Assembly: GCF_000002425.4 (NCBI RefSeq)
Contig: NC_037259.1
Coordinates: 3,025,902-3,089,901, forward strand
DNA: 64,000 bases
Direction of reading: 5' to 3'
DNA from: Physcomitrium patens
Lineage: Eukaryota; Streptophyta; Bryopsida; Funariales; Funariaceae
Part shown: positions 26,905 through 37,316 of the stretch, piece after piece
Position numbering within the stretch: position 1 is the first letter of the stretch
How the letters are laid out: the number at the start of each line of letters is the position of its first letter
Notes under the pieces: model-generated
Databases searched by the model: none
Seen by the model: only the letters and a program-made list of their open reading frames with translations
What the model was told of the DNA's origin: nothing
Position numbers and translations under genes: made by a program

Positions 26905-27399
26905 AAAATTTATATGGACTATTAAATGCTCAATAAAATCACCATCAAGAATATATATCTTTTACCTTTGATTTCAAGACTTCTTGATTAATTCAATCAA
27001 GCAAAGATCTATTTAAAAATAGATCTATAAGGAGCATACAACTTGATATGCATGAAGAAAGGAAGTAAATAGAAGATTGCATTTTGAACTAGGTATGGAT
27101 ATTTTGAATGTACTATCATACCTTTTGGATTCACAAATATACCAATTGTTTTTTAATTTCTAATAAACGATATTTTTTGAGATTTTCTCAATGTTTTTGT
27201 TATCTACTTGATATCTTAATCTATTCTAAAAACATAGGAAATAAATAGAAGACTATGTTTTAAAGTAGAAAAAGTTAACAATTTAGCAAAGAAAAATCTT
27301 TGTTGAGAATCACCATTCAAGTCAAAGAAAAAGAGCAACCAATATCCGTGACGTTTTAGAAGCTTTTTTTTCAATTGGAGAGTTTGATTCTTCTTAAAT

Positions 27400-28190
27400 T
27401 TTGTATAATTATAAATTATTTATGAATTAAAGTTTTATTGAAATTTTAGTAAATTCATGGTTCAATTAATATTTATTGAGGTTTCAAAATAGCTATAATA
27501 ATTAATTAAGATATACTTAGGATTTTACATGGAATTATTTAGGATTTTTTAAAGATTTGATTAGGATTTAGGATTTGATTAGGATTTGAATAGAATTTTA
27601 TTAAAATTTGATTAAAATTGATTTAAGATTTAATTAAAGTTTCGTGAGGATTTAAGATTTGATTAAGATTTACATAGGATTAATTTAAGATTTTATTAAA
27701 ATTTAATTTAAGATTAAGAATTAAGATTTGATTAAAATTTAATTAAGATTTGATCTAAAATTTGGTCTAAAATTTGATTAAGATTTTATTGAGGTTTGAT
27801 CTAAGATTAAGAATAGAGAAAGATTAAGATTTATTTAAGACTTGATTAGAATTATATTATAATTCGATTAAGATTTAATTACAAATTTTATTTTTAATAT
27901 TTTTAAAGATTATTTGACGTTTTTACAAGATTTTTTTATTACATATATTCTTTCAAGCTTAATTTATAATTCTTTATACTTTTTTGTTATTTCTTTGAGA
28001 TTTATTTTGAAATTTAATTAAAGATTGATTTATGTTATTATAATTTAATTAGAATTTATTTAAGATTCTATTAGAGTTGTTAGAACCTTTTTTTTTAAAG
28101 TTCCTTTTTACCTTCTATAGTTAGATGCCTAATGTATTCTCAAGCAAACTTCACAAAATACAACAACGTATTCTTTAAGTTCACCATAAC
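27400..28190 (-). mobile_element. Copia-derived block inside gypsy B
   Basis: This block matches the copia element at about 6,580-7,110 in the same plus-strand sense. It includes the 'gatttaattaag' array and the protease-edge sequence ('ccttctatag' followed by 'cctaatgtattct'). Gypsy RT coding remains end to its left and gypsy integrase remains begin at about 28,195. It is therefore a piece of copia lodged in B, with gypsy sequence between RT and integrase not visible. Confidence 0.65.
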
Positions 28191-29333
28191 TTCTTAGTAT
28201 CATGACATTTTGGATACAATAAGACTTTGGAGTTAATATCTAGAGATTTTTTAGTGGCTTCAAATGTAAAAAATAATCAAAAACTTTATACAATTATGTG
28301 ACACTTGTTTAAGATAAAAAATTCCTTATCATTGACTTAATGGATTTTTTTAGCCATTACATATTTTAAAACAACTATGGTTTTTTGTTTCTAAAGATTT
28401 TATCGTAGATCTTTCAATCTCGATTTCTTATGATTTTATATTTATAATAGTAGATTATTTCATCATGATGGCATATTTTGGACTATATATAAAATCTATC
28501 ATATACCAAAAAAAAAAAAAAAAAAAAATACTACCTCTTAAAAAAATCTAGATTGTAGATAATAATCAAGAATTGTATAATACTAGATTGTAGATAATAA
28601 TCAAGAATTCAATATGGGAGATGTCTCATATTCAAGGCGGTGCCAAAATAAGTTGAAATATCTTGTTCATTGGAGTGGGTATGAAATTAATGAATGTACA
28701 TGGAAGCTAGCCAAGGATCTTAAAAACATAGCAAAAAAAATTAATACTTTTCATCAACAACATCTATCGAAATCAAGATAAAGAATATCAAATCTTTATT
28801 ATAAAAAAAATGTGATTCAAGAAAGATTGTATTTTACTTTCTATTCTTCTTTGTAATTTTTATATATTTGTGGCACTAAAGAAATAGAGAATCAATAGCT
28901 AGTAGATTCAACTCAAGAACTATCATTCGTTTACTTATTAAACAAGATATTGTGATTATCAGAATCTTCAATATAACATAATATAAACAATGGCCTTCAA
29001 GAATGATACATTATTCCTCAAATAGATGGTAAGATACAATACATTTGATATCACAACCTTAAAAGTGACTCCCAATGTTTGGTGATTTTATTAGAAATAA
29101 GAACAACTCTTAATAGTGTTATAAATATTTTATTTAAAAGAAGTTATGAAAGCCTCAACAATAATTAAATAATATGGTAGTCTTTTTGTTTTAGAATAGG
29201 AAATTATCAATAGCTAAGAGGACTTATCAACTACTTTTGAAGAAAATAAAGAACAGAGTATGTGGCAAATACAATTTGCTATATTTTAGACTTCATCAAC
29301 ATGTAATTATTACTCTTATTGGAATTTATTTCT

Positions 29334-29344
29334 AAAAGGGGGAG
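29334..29344 (+). other. Polypurine tract of gypsy B
   Basis: 'aaaagggggag' lies four bases before the 3' LTR start, the expected place for second-strand priming. The equivalent tract of element A is at 57,202-57,217 on the minus strand. Confidence 0.8.
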
Positions 29345-29347
29345 TAA

Positions 29348-29891
29348 TGTCATGGACATATATATCTACTTAAATAATTATTTAGATAATATAACTAAAT
29401 AGAGGTAGATAAAAATAAGTTAATTTGATAATATCTTGTAAAAAAGCTTCTTAAAATTTTTATATACTTTATTTCATTTTTATATGAGCCTACAGGAAGT
29501 TAATAGGTTAAACACTTGGCTAATAAGTTAGCCATATATCACATGTCTTCATAGCTTGTATTATAAATTGACCATATTGCACACCTATAAGAAACTTACT
29601 TTGTAAGTTAAGACACATGTTTTGCAAATTAGGCACTTGTCGGAGGTCGTATAAAACATCACTATGTAGCTTCTAGTCAGATAGTATATATAGAAGCAAG
29701 AGTGAAGCCTTCTTCACTCTTACCAATGTCTTTCTAATCCCTATTATTATTTCAAAACTTTCTACTCTTTTTATCTTTGGTAATAGTTATTCTAGTTTAA
29801 TATTATACCATCTTTGAGTAAACTTGTAGTTTTTTTGAATGATGCAACAATTCAATGATCTTTTAATTCTTTGAGATTTATATTCTTGACA
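29348..29891 (+). repeat. 3' LTR of gypsy B
   Basis: A 544-bp LTR beginning 'tgtcatggaca' and ending 'cttgaca'. It is flanked on the right by 'cctat', the likely less-changed copy of the target duplication. Confidence 0.85.
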
Positions 29892-30259
29892 CCTATTGAC
29901 TAAGTAAGTTAAAGAATTTTTAATAGAACAATGACAAATAAACTTCAACAAAGTCCTAAAAAAAAAATCTCCTAACTACACCATTCTCTCATTAATATAA
30001 ACATGTTAATATTAAAAATAATAAATAAAGGTATGTATATAATTTTTTTTTTGAAAGATGAGTAATTCATAGATTATACCTATATAAATTTGAAGGTTTG
30101 CTAAATTAGCCCTGAAATTGTACCAAAAGAGAGCCACTATAAAAGACAATAAACAATAGAAATATTCATTGGAAAGAGAAAATCTTAGGATTGTGGAATT
30201 CTGTAAGTTCACAAAAATCTTTAAAAAATAACCACACATGATTCCATTCACATGATTTC
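29892..30259. other. AT-rich edge of gene island
   Basis: The transition from element B to mixed-composition DNA. The 79-codon minus-strand frame here has no recognisable features. I see nothing else. Confidence 0.5.
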
Positions 30260-32340
30260 ACTGTGACTTCAATACAAATAGGAGAATACAAAGTAGACAC
30301 AACAACTCAGAAATGTTTCTTACACAATTGTGGAGAGCAAGTAGATCATCAACATGAGCATTCGGGGTACTTGACAGTCACAAAAACAGTAATCAGAGCA
30401 TACTATACAATATTTTGATGCCGTCTTTGGAGTATAACACACAAACTACACAAAAACAGTTCCCAGAATTCACAATTCTCCACCTAGCCTCGAGGTAGCC
30501 TAATCAATTGCAAGTAAAGAAGGGCTGCGTCCAAACTCCGATGAAAGCATGGGAAGAAATTGGCGACAAAAGACTCATTGGACCCAATGTAATGCTGCAT
30601 GGTAGACCGCATATTTGGTGACTCTTACTTCGGAAGCTGGATACGACAACTTGTTCTACGTTTGTTGGAATTCTTTAAACAGTGTGAGTATATATAGGAC
30701 CAGCACATCGACATTTTGCAGTGAGAAATAGTTGACTCCATTGAGCTTCCGAGTTGTTTTCGAGCTGATAATATGGGTGACATGCATGAAAGGATCTTAC
30801 CGCAAGTTGGAGACGAAGTTGGTGAATCCGAAGCCTGACTCGAAGCTGAAAACCCTGTCGACGGGATTGAATCGCTGAAGATAGGCTTATGCAGGCTTTG
30901 TCTTGTAGGTTGTGTGAGGGTTTTTACACACAAGTGGAGTCGCCGATTGATAATGGAGAACTTGCTGAGGGTTGCGGCAGTCTGTGGTGCTGTTCCGAAG
31001 CACAATATGCGGTGGGGTGGAAGGCAATCGCTACCCCGCTTCACATGCGTAACGACCCTGTTGTAGGTGATTTGGTAGCTCACATCGTCTACAGAAGTTG
31101 CCGCCTTGGCATTTTATCACCATGCACTTTATCAAACTGTCAACCGTTTCCACGATGAGTTGACGATTCCCGGCCTGCATTGGTGAACAGGTTGAACAGA
31201 CATTGACAATATGTCGCCCATATGTAACCACACAAAATCATTGACGATCCTTTTACGACCCGATTTCTGTCGATGACGCTTCCTTCTGAACTTAATGATC
31301 GTCTTGTCGAAACCCTAATCTGACAACGAACCCGCTCAAGGGCATACGATGAAGCGGAGGCGTCGAGATGGAGGACAAGGTGGTGGTGATTGAGAGCGGA
31401 TATGAGCATTCACAGGGCACGCATGATCCACTAAGCAAACGCACAAACTGCCCCATCGGTCCTTGCACTGCGTTTTTTACAATGTCCATCCAGTGCCGTT
31501 GGGAAACATGTATAATTCTTCCCCTAAGACCCCGGAGTTTGGTTTCATGGTCTCCGTCATTGTGATCAACAGACTGTGGAGCTTGTTTTACCGCAACCAG
31601 CTCGGCGACCACGATCCTTCTCGAGCTACTACCTCGGCGAGCTCTCTCGCCACTCTAGATATCACTCGCTCTGCAGGAGCGACTCGAAATTGGTCAATCT
31701 CAATCTTCGCAGGGTCCTGCTTATGTTTATACGTGATGAGATACAGAAATTCCTAACTAATTTAAATTTAAAACAATTTTCGAGAACAAAAACTCGAATA
31801 AGCTGCAACGTTGTCGTTTCCGGAGTGTCGGAGAATTTCGACAGTGCAAGGATGTTTGAAAATATCGAACCTGGCTCGGGGATGGCCAAGCTGTGAAGCT
31901 TTTTAAACACAAAGACGCATCACACACAGTCACAAGTATGTCAAAGAGGTGAGCTAAAATGATACAACCAAAAAAACAGAATAAAAAATAGCCCTCCTCC
32001 GATTATGCAGTCTACAGTGTGTCCGAATTAATCCAAACACAATCTACGACTGGAATTAGCGTTAGTAATGCAACCAAAGAAAACGACGAGATTCTCTTCA
32101 GCTCCTGCTCTTTGAACCCATGTCTGCTAAAACTTCGCATCGAATTACAAAATTGGTAGGAATCCATGCAGGGTCTCAGAGCTAAATCCGGAACGTCTCA
32201 TTCGGAAATTCAATTGCGAGAGCGTGCCTGTGACAAAGCAAAGACGCTCCGCGAGAAGCTGAAGTGAATGTAACAGATGTAAAGATAACTCGCTATTTAT
32301 GTAATCCTGAGGTACATATGCCTTGGAGTATTTTTTGAGA
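30260..32340. other. Gene-like region of unknown content upstream of UBR7
   Basis: Base composition rises to gene-like values from about 30,260. Overlapping open frames exist on both strands, the longest being 30,625-31,083 minus (152 codons), 31,292-31,612 minus and 31,576-31,896 plus. None shows a domain or motif I recognise, and I could not build a convincing exon chain on either strand. Possibilities are a lineage-specific gene, a decayed gene, or a long promoter and 5' UTR of the neighbouring UBR7-type gene. I do not call a CDS. Confidence 0.35.
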
Positions 32341-32496
32341 GTTCATCGGAATGTCATGTACGGGCCGTTACGGCGATAGAATAGACTCTTCCCTTCCAGG
32401 TAGCCCGGTTACTCTCCGACTCCAATCCAGTTCCACTCCCCACAGCACGGCTTCCGGTTTTGCCCAACTCGTTTTGAAGCTTGAAACGGTCTGCAG

Positions 32497-34541
32497 ATGG
32501 AGAACGGCGATGCAGACAGCATTGAGGATGGCAATGTGGCCACCTTGTCGGAGTACATTGACGACATCGAGGCGCAGGAACTGGTATGTACCTCTGGAAT
32601 TTCCTCAACGTCTCTGTGATCATGTTGTAGCTGGATGCGCGAGTTTTGGGCATGGTGCGTTAGAGTGAAAGAGTTTTTGACGAATTTTCAAGTGGATGCG
32701 GCGTTGGGGTTTTTCCTTCTTCCTGTTTATGGCCGTAAGGGCCATGAACTTACCAAACTCTGCGTAGTTTCTTCGCTCGGTAAGGCAGTCTCTGCTTGTA
32801 AAGAACGTTTAATGTATCCAATAGCGGGCGATCGGTGAGCGTCCTTGAGGAGAGTGTGTAATTGAAGCGCCACAGTCGTGGTTTAACCTAAATAGGGGTT
32901 ACAAGACAACTTTTGGGTGTTCGACAGGAAGCCGATCTTGTGCTCGGTGGGGACGAAGGCAAAGAATGTACTTACAGGCAGGGGTACATGAAGAGGCAAG
33001 CCGTGTTCGCATGTCTCACCTGTAAACCCGATGGAGGAGCTGGTTTCTGTACCGCGTGCTCCTTAGCGTGTCACGACGGTCATGAGGTAGTGGAGCTTTG
33101 GACACGACGACATTTTCGATGTGACTGTGGAAACTCCAAATACGGAGAAGGTATCTGCAAGCTACAAGCCAACAAGGACATTGAAAACTGTGAGAACAGC
33201 TACAACCAGAACTATACAGGCGTTTATTGCACATGCCACCGTGTATATCCAGATCCAGACCCCGGCAGTGAAGCCTTGGGGGAGATGCTGCAATGTTGTA
33301 TCTGCGAAGACTGGTTTCATGAGCGCCATCTTGGCCTCCCGCCCACCCTTCAGGTTTGTGGTTCTCGTCTGACGTTTTTTGCAACTTCTGCAATTTAATT
33401 AATTTTTGGTACTAGTTTCATTGCATAACCCTAACCGCCTGCTGCAGTTTCCAAGAGACGACGAAGGAGAGCCTACATTTGAGGAGATCATATGCCAGGC
33501 TTGTGTGCCGCGATGCTCATTCCTGTCAAAATACCCCGAGGTTTTGATTCAGCCAATTGCAGATGAGCATGTCGAGTGCGTTGAGGTTAAAGAAATTAAA
33601 GCAGGTAACCTTGACGACTTCTTGTCCATCAATATATAAGTGGAAAACAATACTGACACGACCATCATCGATACGTTCTAATATGAGCAGATTTAGTTGA
33701 TTCTTTATGCAGGTGCTGAGGAGAGGATAACTGATGTTCACGAGTCTGAGCGCCACGTTAACGGAAGTTGTTCACAGAATATCAAATCTGAGATTGCCTG
33801 TGAGTCCTCGAATGGAGGTGCAGTACATGCCTGCAAAGCAGACCTTGAGAGACGGGAGCCAGTCCCTGAGTCCTCAAACGAAGGTAATGCTGGTGATGGT
33901 CCCTGCAAACCAGACCACGACATGTCTGAACCTGCGAGTGATGCAAATGGAGATCATTGCTGTGCATTGAAAGAGGGAGCTTCAAGTGCGGCGCTTGAAC
34001 CTGGTCGGCCAGTTTTTCTGAGCAAAAGCTGGAGATCGCAGCTGTGCAGGTGTTCCTCATGTCTGCTCATGTATACAGAACGGCGGATAAATTTCCTCTT
34101 GGATCCGGAGGACACATTACAGGAGTACGAAGCGTGTGCAAAGCGGAAGAGGGAGGAGTCTCGGGATTCTGTGGGCTCAGATTTCCTCAAGAATTTGGGT
34201 CATGTGCAGAGGATTGAACTTCTCCACGGTCTCAACGACATGACCGCCGAGCTCAAGTCCTTTCTGGTATCTTCCTCTTCCTTTTCCCACTCCCTCCTTC
34301 AATCATCCATGCTTTTGTCGATATCATTTTTCTCTCATTCACAAACCAGCCTTTTACTTCGACCGCCGCTGTGCGTAAGGAACTACAATTACAAGGAGTA
34401 ATCGATCAACGAATTTATGGTTTGATTGTTTGCTTTTCTTAACTGCAGACACCATTCGGTGAAACTGGAAAGACCGTCACAAGTGCTGACATCCAAGATT
34501 TCTTTGAGAGCCTCAATAGCAAGCGGCGTCGCCGAAACTGA
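32497..34541 (+). CDS. UBR7: UBR7-type protein (UBR box and PHD finger), putative E3 ubiquitin ligase
   Basis: Five exons join in frame: 32,497-32,583, 32,928-33,353, 33,448-33,604, 33,713-34,266 and 34,449-34,541, all with GT/AG borders, giving 438 aa. UBR7 relatives are usually a little over 400 aa. Residues about 42-110 form the UBR zinc box (C43, C58, C61, C70, C73, C77, H78, H81, C94, C96). Residues about 128-192 form the PHD finger (C130, C132, C152/C153, C155, H160, H163, C187, C190, with 'DWFH'). Residues about 224-320 are an acidic, low-complexity linker, and the tail ends in a basic 'KRRRRN'. In animals UBR7 is a nuclear protein linked to histone H2B ubiquitination; a chromatin role here follows from the family, not from this sequence. 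No RING or HECT domain is present, as is usual for UBR7. The start is the first in-frame ATG of exon 1. Confidence 0.93.
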
Positions 34542-36919
34542 GAGGGCCAAGCCATGTCTCACAGACTGAATGTTGTGCACTTTCTACAAAACATGGTTCT
34601 CATGCATTTTTCACTTCAGTGGATTCCTCTCCAGCTTTGGGATTTAATGTGTGGGTGCTTTGCAGATTGACAACAGTTTTCCCAACTAACGTTTTCTCTG
34701 TGGCTGCTTGTTTTACTGATTTTCGATTGGATTGTATCATTGCCAGTGTCGTCTATTGATGAACCCTTTATGACCCATTTAGTGAAGGCCTTGAAATCGT
34801 GTACCCACTGAAACATGCTAACGAGATGTGAAGTTCAAGGTAATAGTTCTACGTCTCCGAAATTTTCTTGCTTCGTCATTAATTTCCATCGCTTCTTATT
34901 TTACGTTCAAATTACCGTTGTACTTGGCTGGTGTGACTTCATCCTGCCGGATGTGCTCTCGAAACATTGGTTAATCAACTCGAAAAGTGCGAACAATCCA
35001 CTTAATCGGACCAAGTTGTTGTCACTGGAGAAGTATAGTTGCATAAGTTTGTCAAGTTTGGAATCAAGTCTAAGCTTTTGTTTGGAACTAATAATGCTCC
35101 TCCCATTACTAATCCCCCGAAAACTAATAACCTCTGAATTCTAATAATATAGGCCATGGTGAGGCCATTTGGTTAATTGTGATGATAATAATTGCAAGAA
35201 TCTTAGTTGTTGCATTCAAAAATATTTCACAATACTTCAATATGATTTCAAACATTGAAAGTTATTTCTAAATTTTAAATGAATGGCAAGCAACCTCTTA
35301 TTTTGAAATGCATTTATAGTTTTAAAACAACATGTATCTCTAAGATACTGCAAGTTTGAAGGTATTTGAATATTTTGATGTATCCGAACGATAAACTTCT
35401 ATGGTTAATGCCTATTTTTAATTCATTGTGTGGATAAGTTGGTTACTTCTTTTTTAGTATGTAAATTCTTTTTGTCAACGAATCTTATATATTGTATATA
35501 CAATTGCTGCATGGTATAAATTTCTGTGTTTGTTTTTTAACATCTATCACGATGTATTAATCTTCTAGGTTTAAATATGTGTGATCTATTACTATGCTTA
35601 AAATCAAAAAAAATTAACATGGTCACCAAATTAAAAAAGTAGATATTTCTTTGTTGTTGTATTGCTGTTTTAAATATTGAAACAAAAAATATAAATATAA
35701 ATAATTTTAAAGAAATCAAATTTTATTTGTATAAACATATTAATTTTTAAAATTCTTTAAAATCCAAATTATTAATTACTGGAAAAAAATGAAGTGTATT
35801 TATACAAAAAATAAAAACAAGAAATTTTTTTTTTTTACAAAATTATGTATGTATATATATACATATATAACTTAAAAAAATATCATAAATTAAATATGAA
35901 AAGAAAGGAATATTTTAATATTTCATTAAAAAGTTTTTCTTACTAAAGTTGTCTGGTTATTGACAATCTGTATCATTGTTTATCTTTATCGCAATCTATT
36001 TATTAAAAAAAAAAAGCTCATTTTATTAGTAGTTTTGCAAAATTTATCAATTGAAAAAATTTTAAAATTGTACTTGAGAAATTAATAATTTTTATGGGTG
36101 CTTAAGAAAGATATTATAACTGAAAGATTTGCAACTTCCTATTGGAACTTTTGCAATCTATATTGTCTCGTTAATTTCAAAGATTGAATACTAAGTAGAT
36201 CTAATATAAATAAATAAAAAAATCTACAATATCTTGAAGGTTAAACAATTCAAACAAGAATTGAAATTGAAGATTGAAAGATTAATCTAACTTGGAAGGA
36301 GTAGAATTTAAAAACTCAAATAAAAAGAATGAAGGATCTATAATCTAAAATAAGAACAATATAATTAAAGCTTGAAGTCTATAAAGTCTATATTGATTTG
36401 GCAAGAGATTTGTTGATAAACCATGCATGCCTACAAGTAATACTACAATCTTTTTGAGTGGTTTTGTCAACACCAAAGAAACCTCCTATATTAAGTAATA
36501 ACATTCAATCAAAACAAATTATAAATATAAAGAGTTATTTTTTGTTAATAGAGACACTAAAATATACTTACAATTAGAATTTGTGGAATAAAGTCTTCTT
36601 ATGCATAAATAAATCAAACAAAAAGATGAGATTTTGCATACAAAGTTAAAAAGAATATAGAAGTTAGTCAAAATTTAGAGTAGAAAGCACTTTTTAGTAA
36701 AGGTAGCAAAGCACAGTAATATTATGTTGCAAGAATATTTTTTGGCATATATCCTCATTGGAGATTTAGATGCCCATTTCATATTGTGTTATTATACAAC
36801 AAAATTTAACTTTTCAACAAAATAATAGAAAGAATGCTAATATGATATTATTTAATATACTCATATGAATAGTATTTAAACTACATATAATTATAAGAAA
36901 TTATTAGCAAATAATGTTG
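34542..36919. other. UBR7 3' UTR and AT-rich intergenic DNA
   Basis: The UBR7 3' UTR probably covers the first few hundred bases (to about 34,830). A 109-codon plus frame at 34,815-35,144 has no recognisable feature and is probably noncoding. From 35,150 the sequence is AT-rich with short poly-A/T runs and nothing else I can name. Confidence 0.6.
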
Positions 36920-37316
36920 GTTAGTTAATGTGAGCAGTGAGAAGAGGAACCTCCGAAAGTGCCCATGATGGCGAAATGCGAAGAATTTATTGAAGCTCCA
37001 AATCTGACGTCGGCAGACTTACAAACATGTTGGCTGACGAAGACGTGAGTCAGGATCCGACGTGGCAGGCACATCTTCATTAGCGACGAATCAGGCTGAG
37101 TTGGCAGCCCATCCACGTACGCAACTGCCTAGTAAGTGGCAACACTACTGCACCTACAAAGGGAAGGCCAGGCCACTATCGCCTTTCCCCGTAGGTGCGT
37201 TTGAACTGGGAGGCTTTGTTGTTGTTGTGAGATGCGGAGCTTTTTTGCAGCGATCGCCGTCCGCTGCCGTGAATTCGCCGATTCTTCCCGTTTCTCGCAT
37301 CGGTAGTTTGCCCTCT
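36920..37316 (+). promoter_or_regulatory. Promoter and 5' UTR region of the E1-alpha gene
   Basis: A sharp rise in GC precedes the start codon. ACGT-core elements are visible: 'tgacgtc' at 37,005-37,011 (CRE/as-1-like) and 'acgtggc' at 37,060-37,066 (the ABRE/G-box-type bZIP core). No clear TATA box was seen at a fixed distance. The regulatory role is inferred from known plant bZIP sites only. Confidence 0.4.

Larger units (their letters stand above)
24196..29891 (+). mobile_element. Gypsy chromovirus B, full span, broken
   Basis: This plus-strand Ty3/gypsy element has both LTRs (24,196-24,733 and 29,348-29,891). In order it has: a primer-site region at 24,734-24,750; gag from about 24,900 with a zinc-knuckle region near 25,880-25,970; protease about 26,090-26,380; and RT about 26,700-27,290. 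A copia-derived block (about 27,400-28,190) follows, then integrase (about 28,195-28,480), a chromodomain (about 28,630-28,780; 'KYLVHWSGYE' and 'CTWKLAKDLKN' are typical) and a purine tract at 29,334-29,344. The flanks 'tttat' and 'cctat' fit a 5-bp target duplication changed by transitions. It is old, with many breaks. Confidence 0.85.

Noticed and set aside
30625-31083. A 152-codon minus-strand frame as a gene
   Set aside because: No recognisable motif, overlapping open frames on the other strand, and no supporting splice structure; kept only as part of an unclassified region.
33016-33393. A 125-codon minus-strand frame across UBR7 exon 2
   Set aside because: Shadow of the UBR box and PHD coding exon.
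34815-35144. A 109-codon plus-strand frame downstream of UBR7
   Set aside because: No domain, no splice context and AT-biased composition; probably 3' UTR or spacer.
37062-37316. In-frame N-terminal extension of the E1-alpha protein
   Set aside because: The frame is open back to 37,062 but contains no ATG before 37,317; that ATG and the next give a normal presequence.
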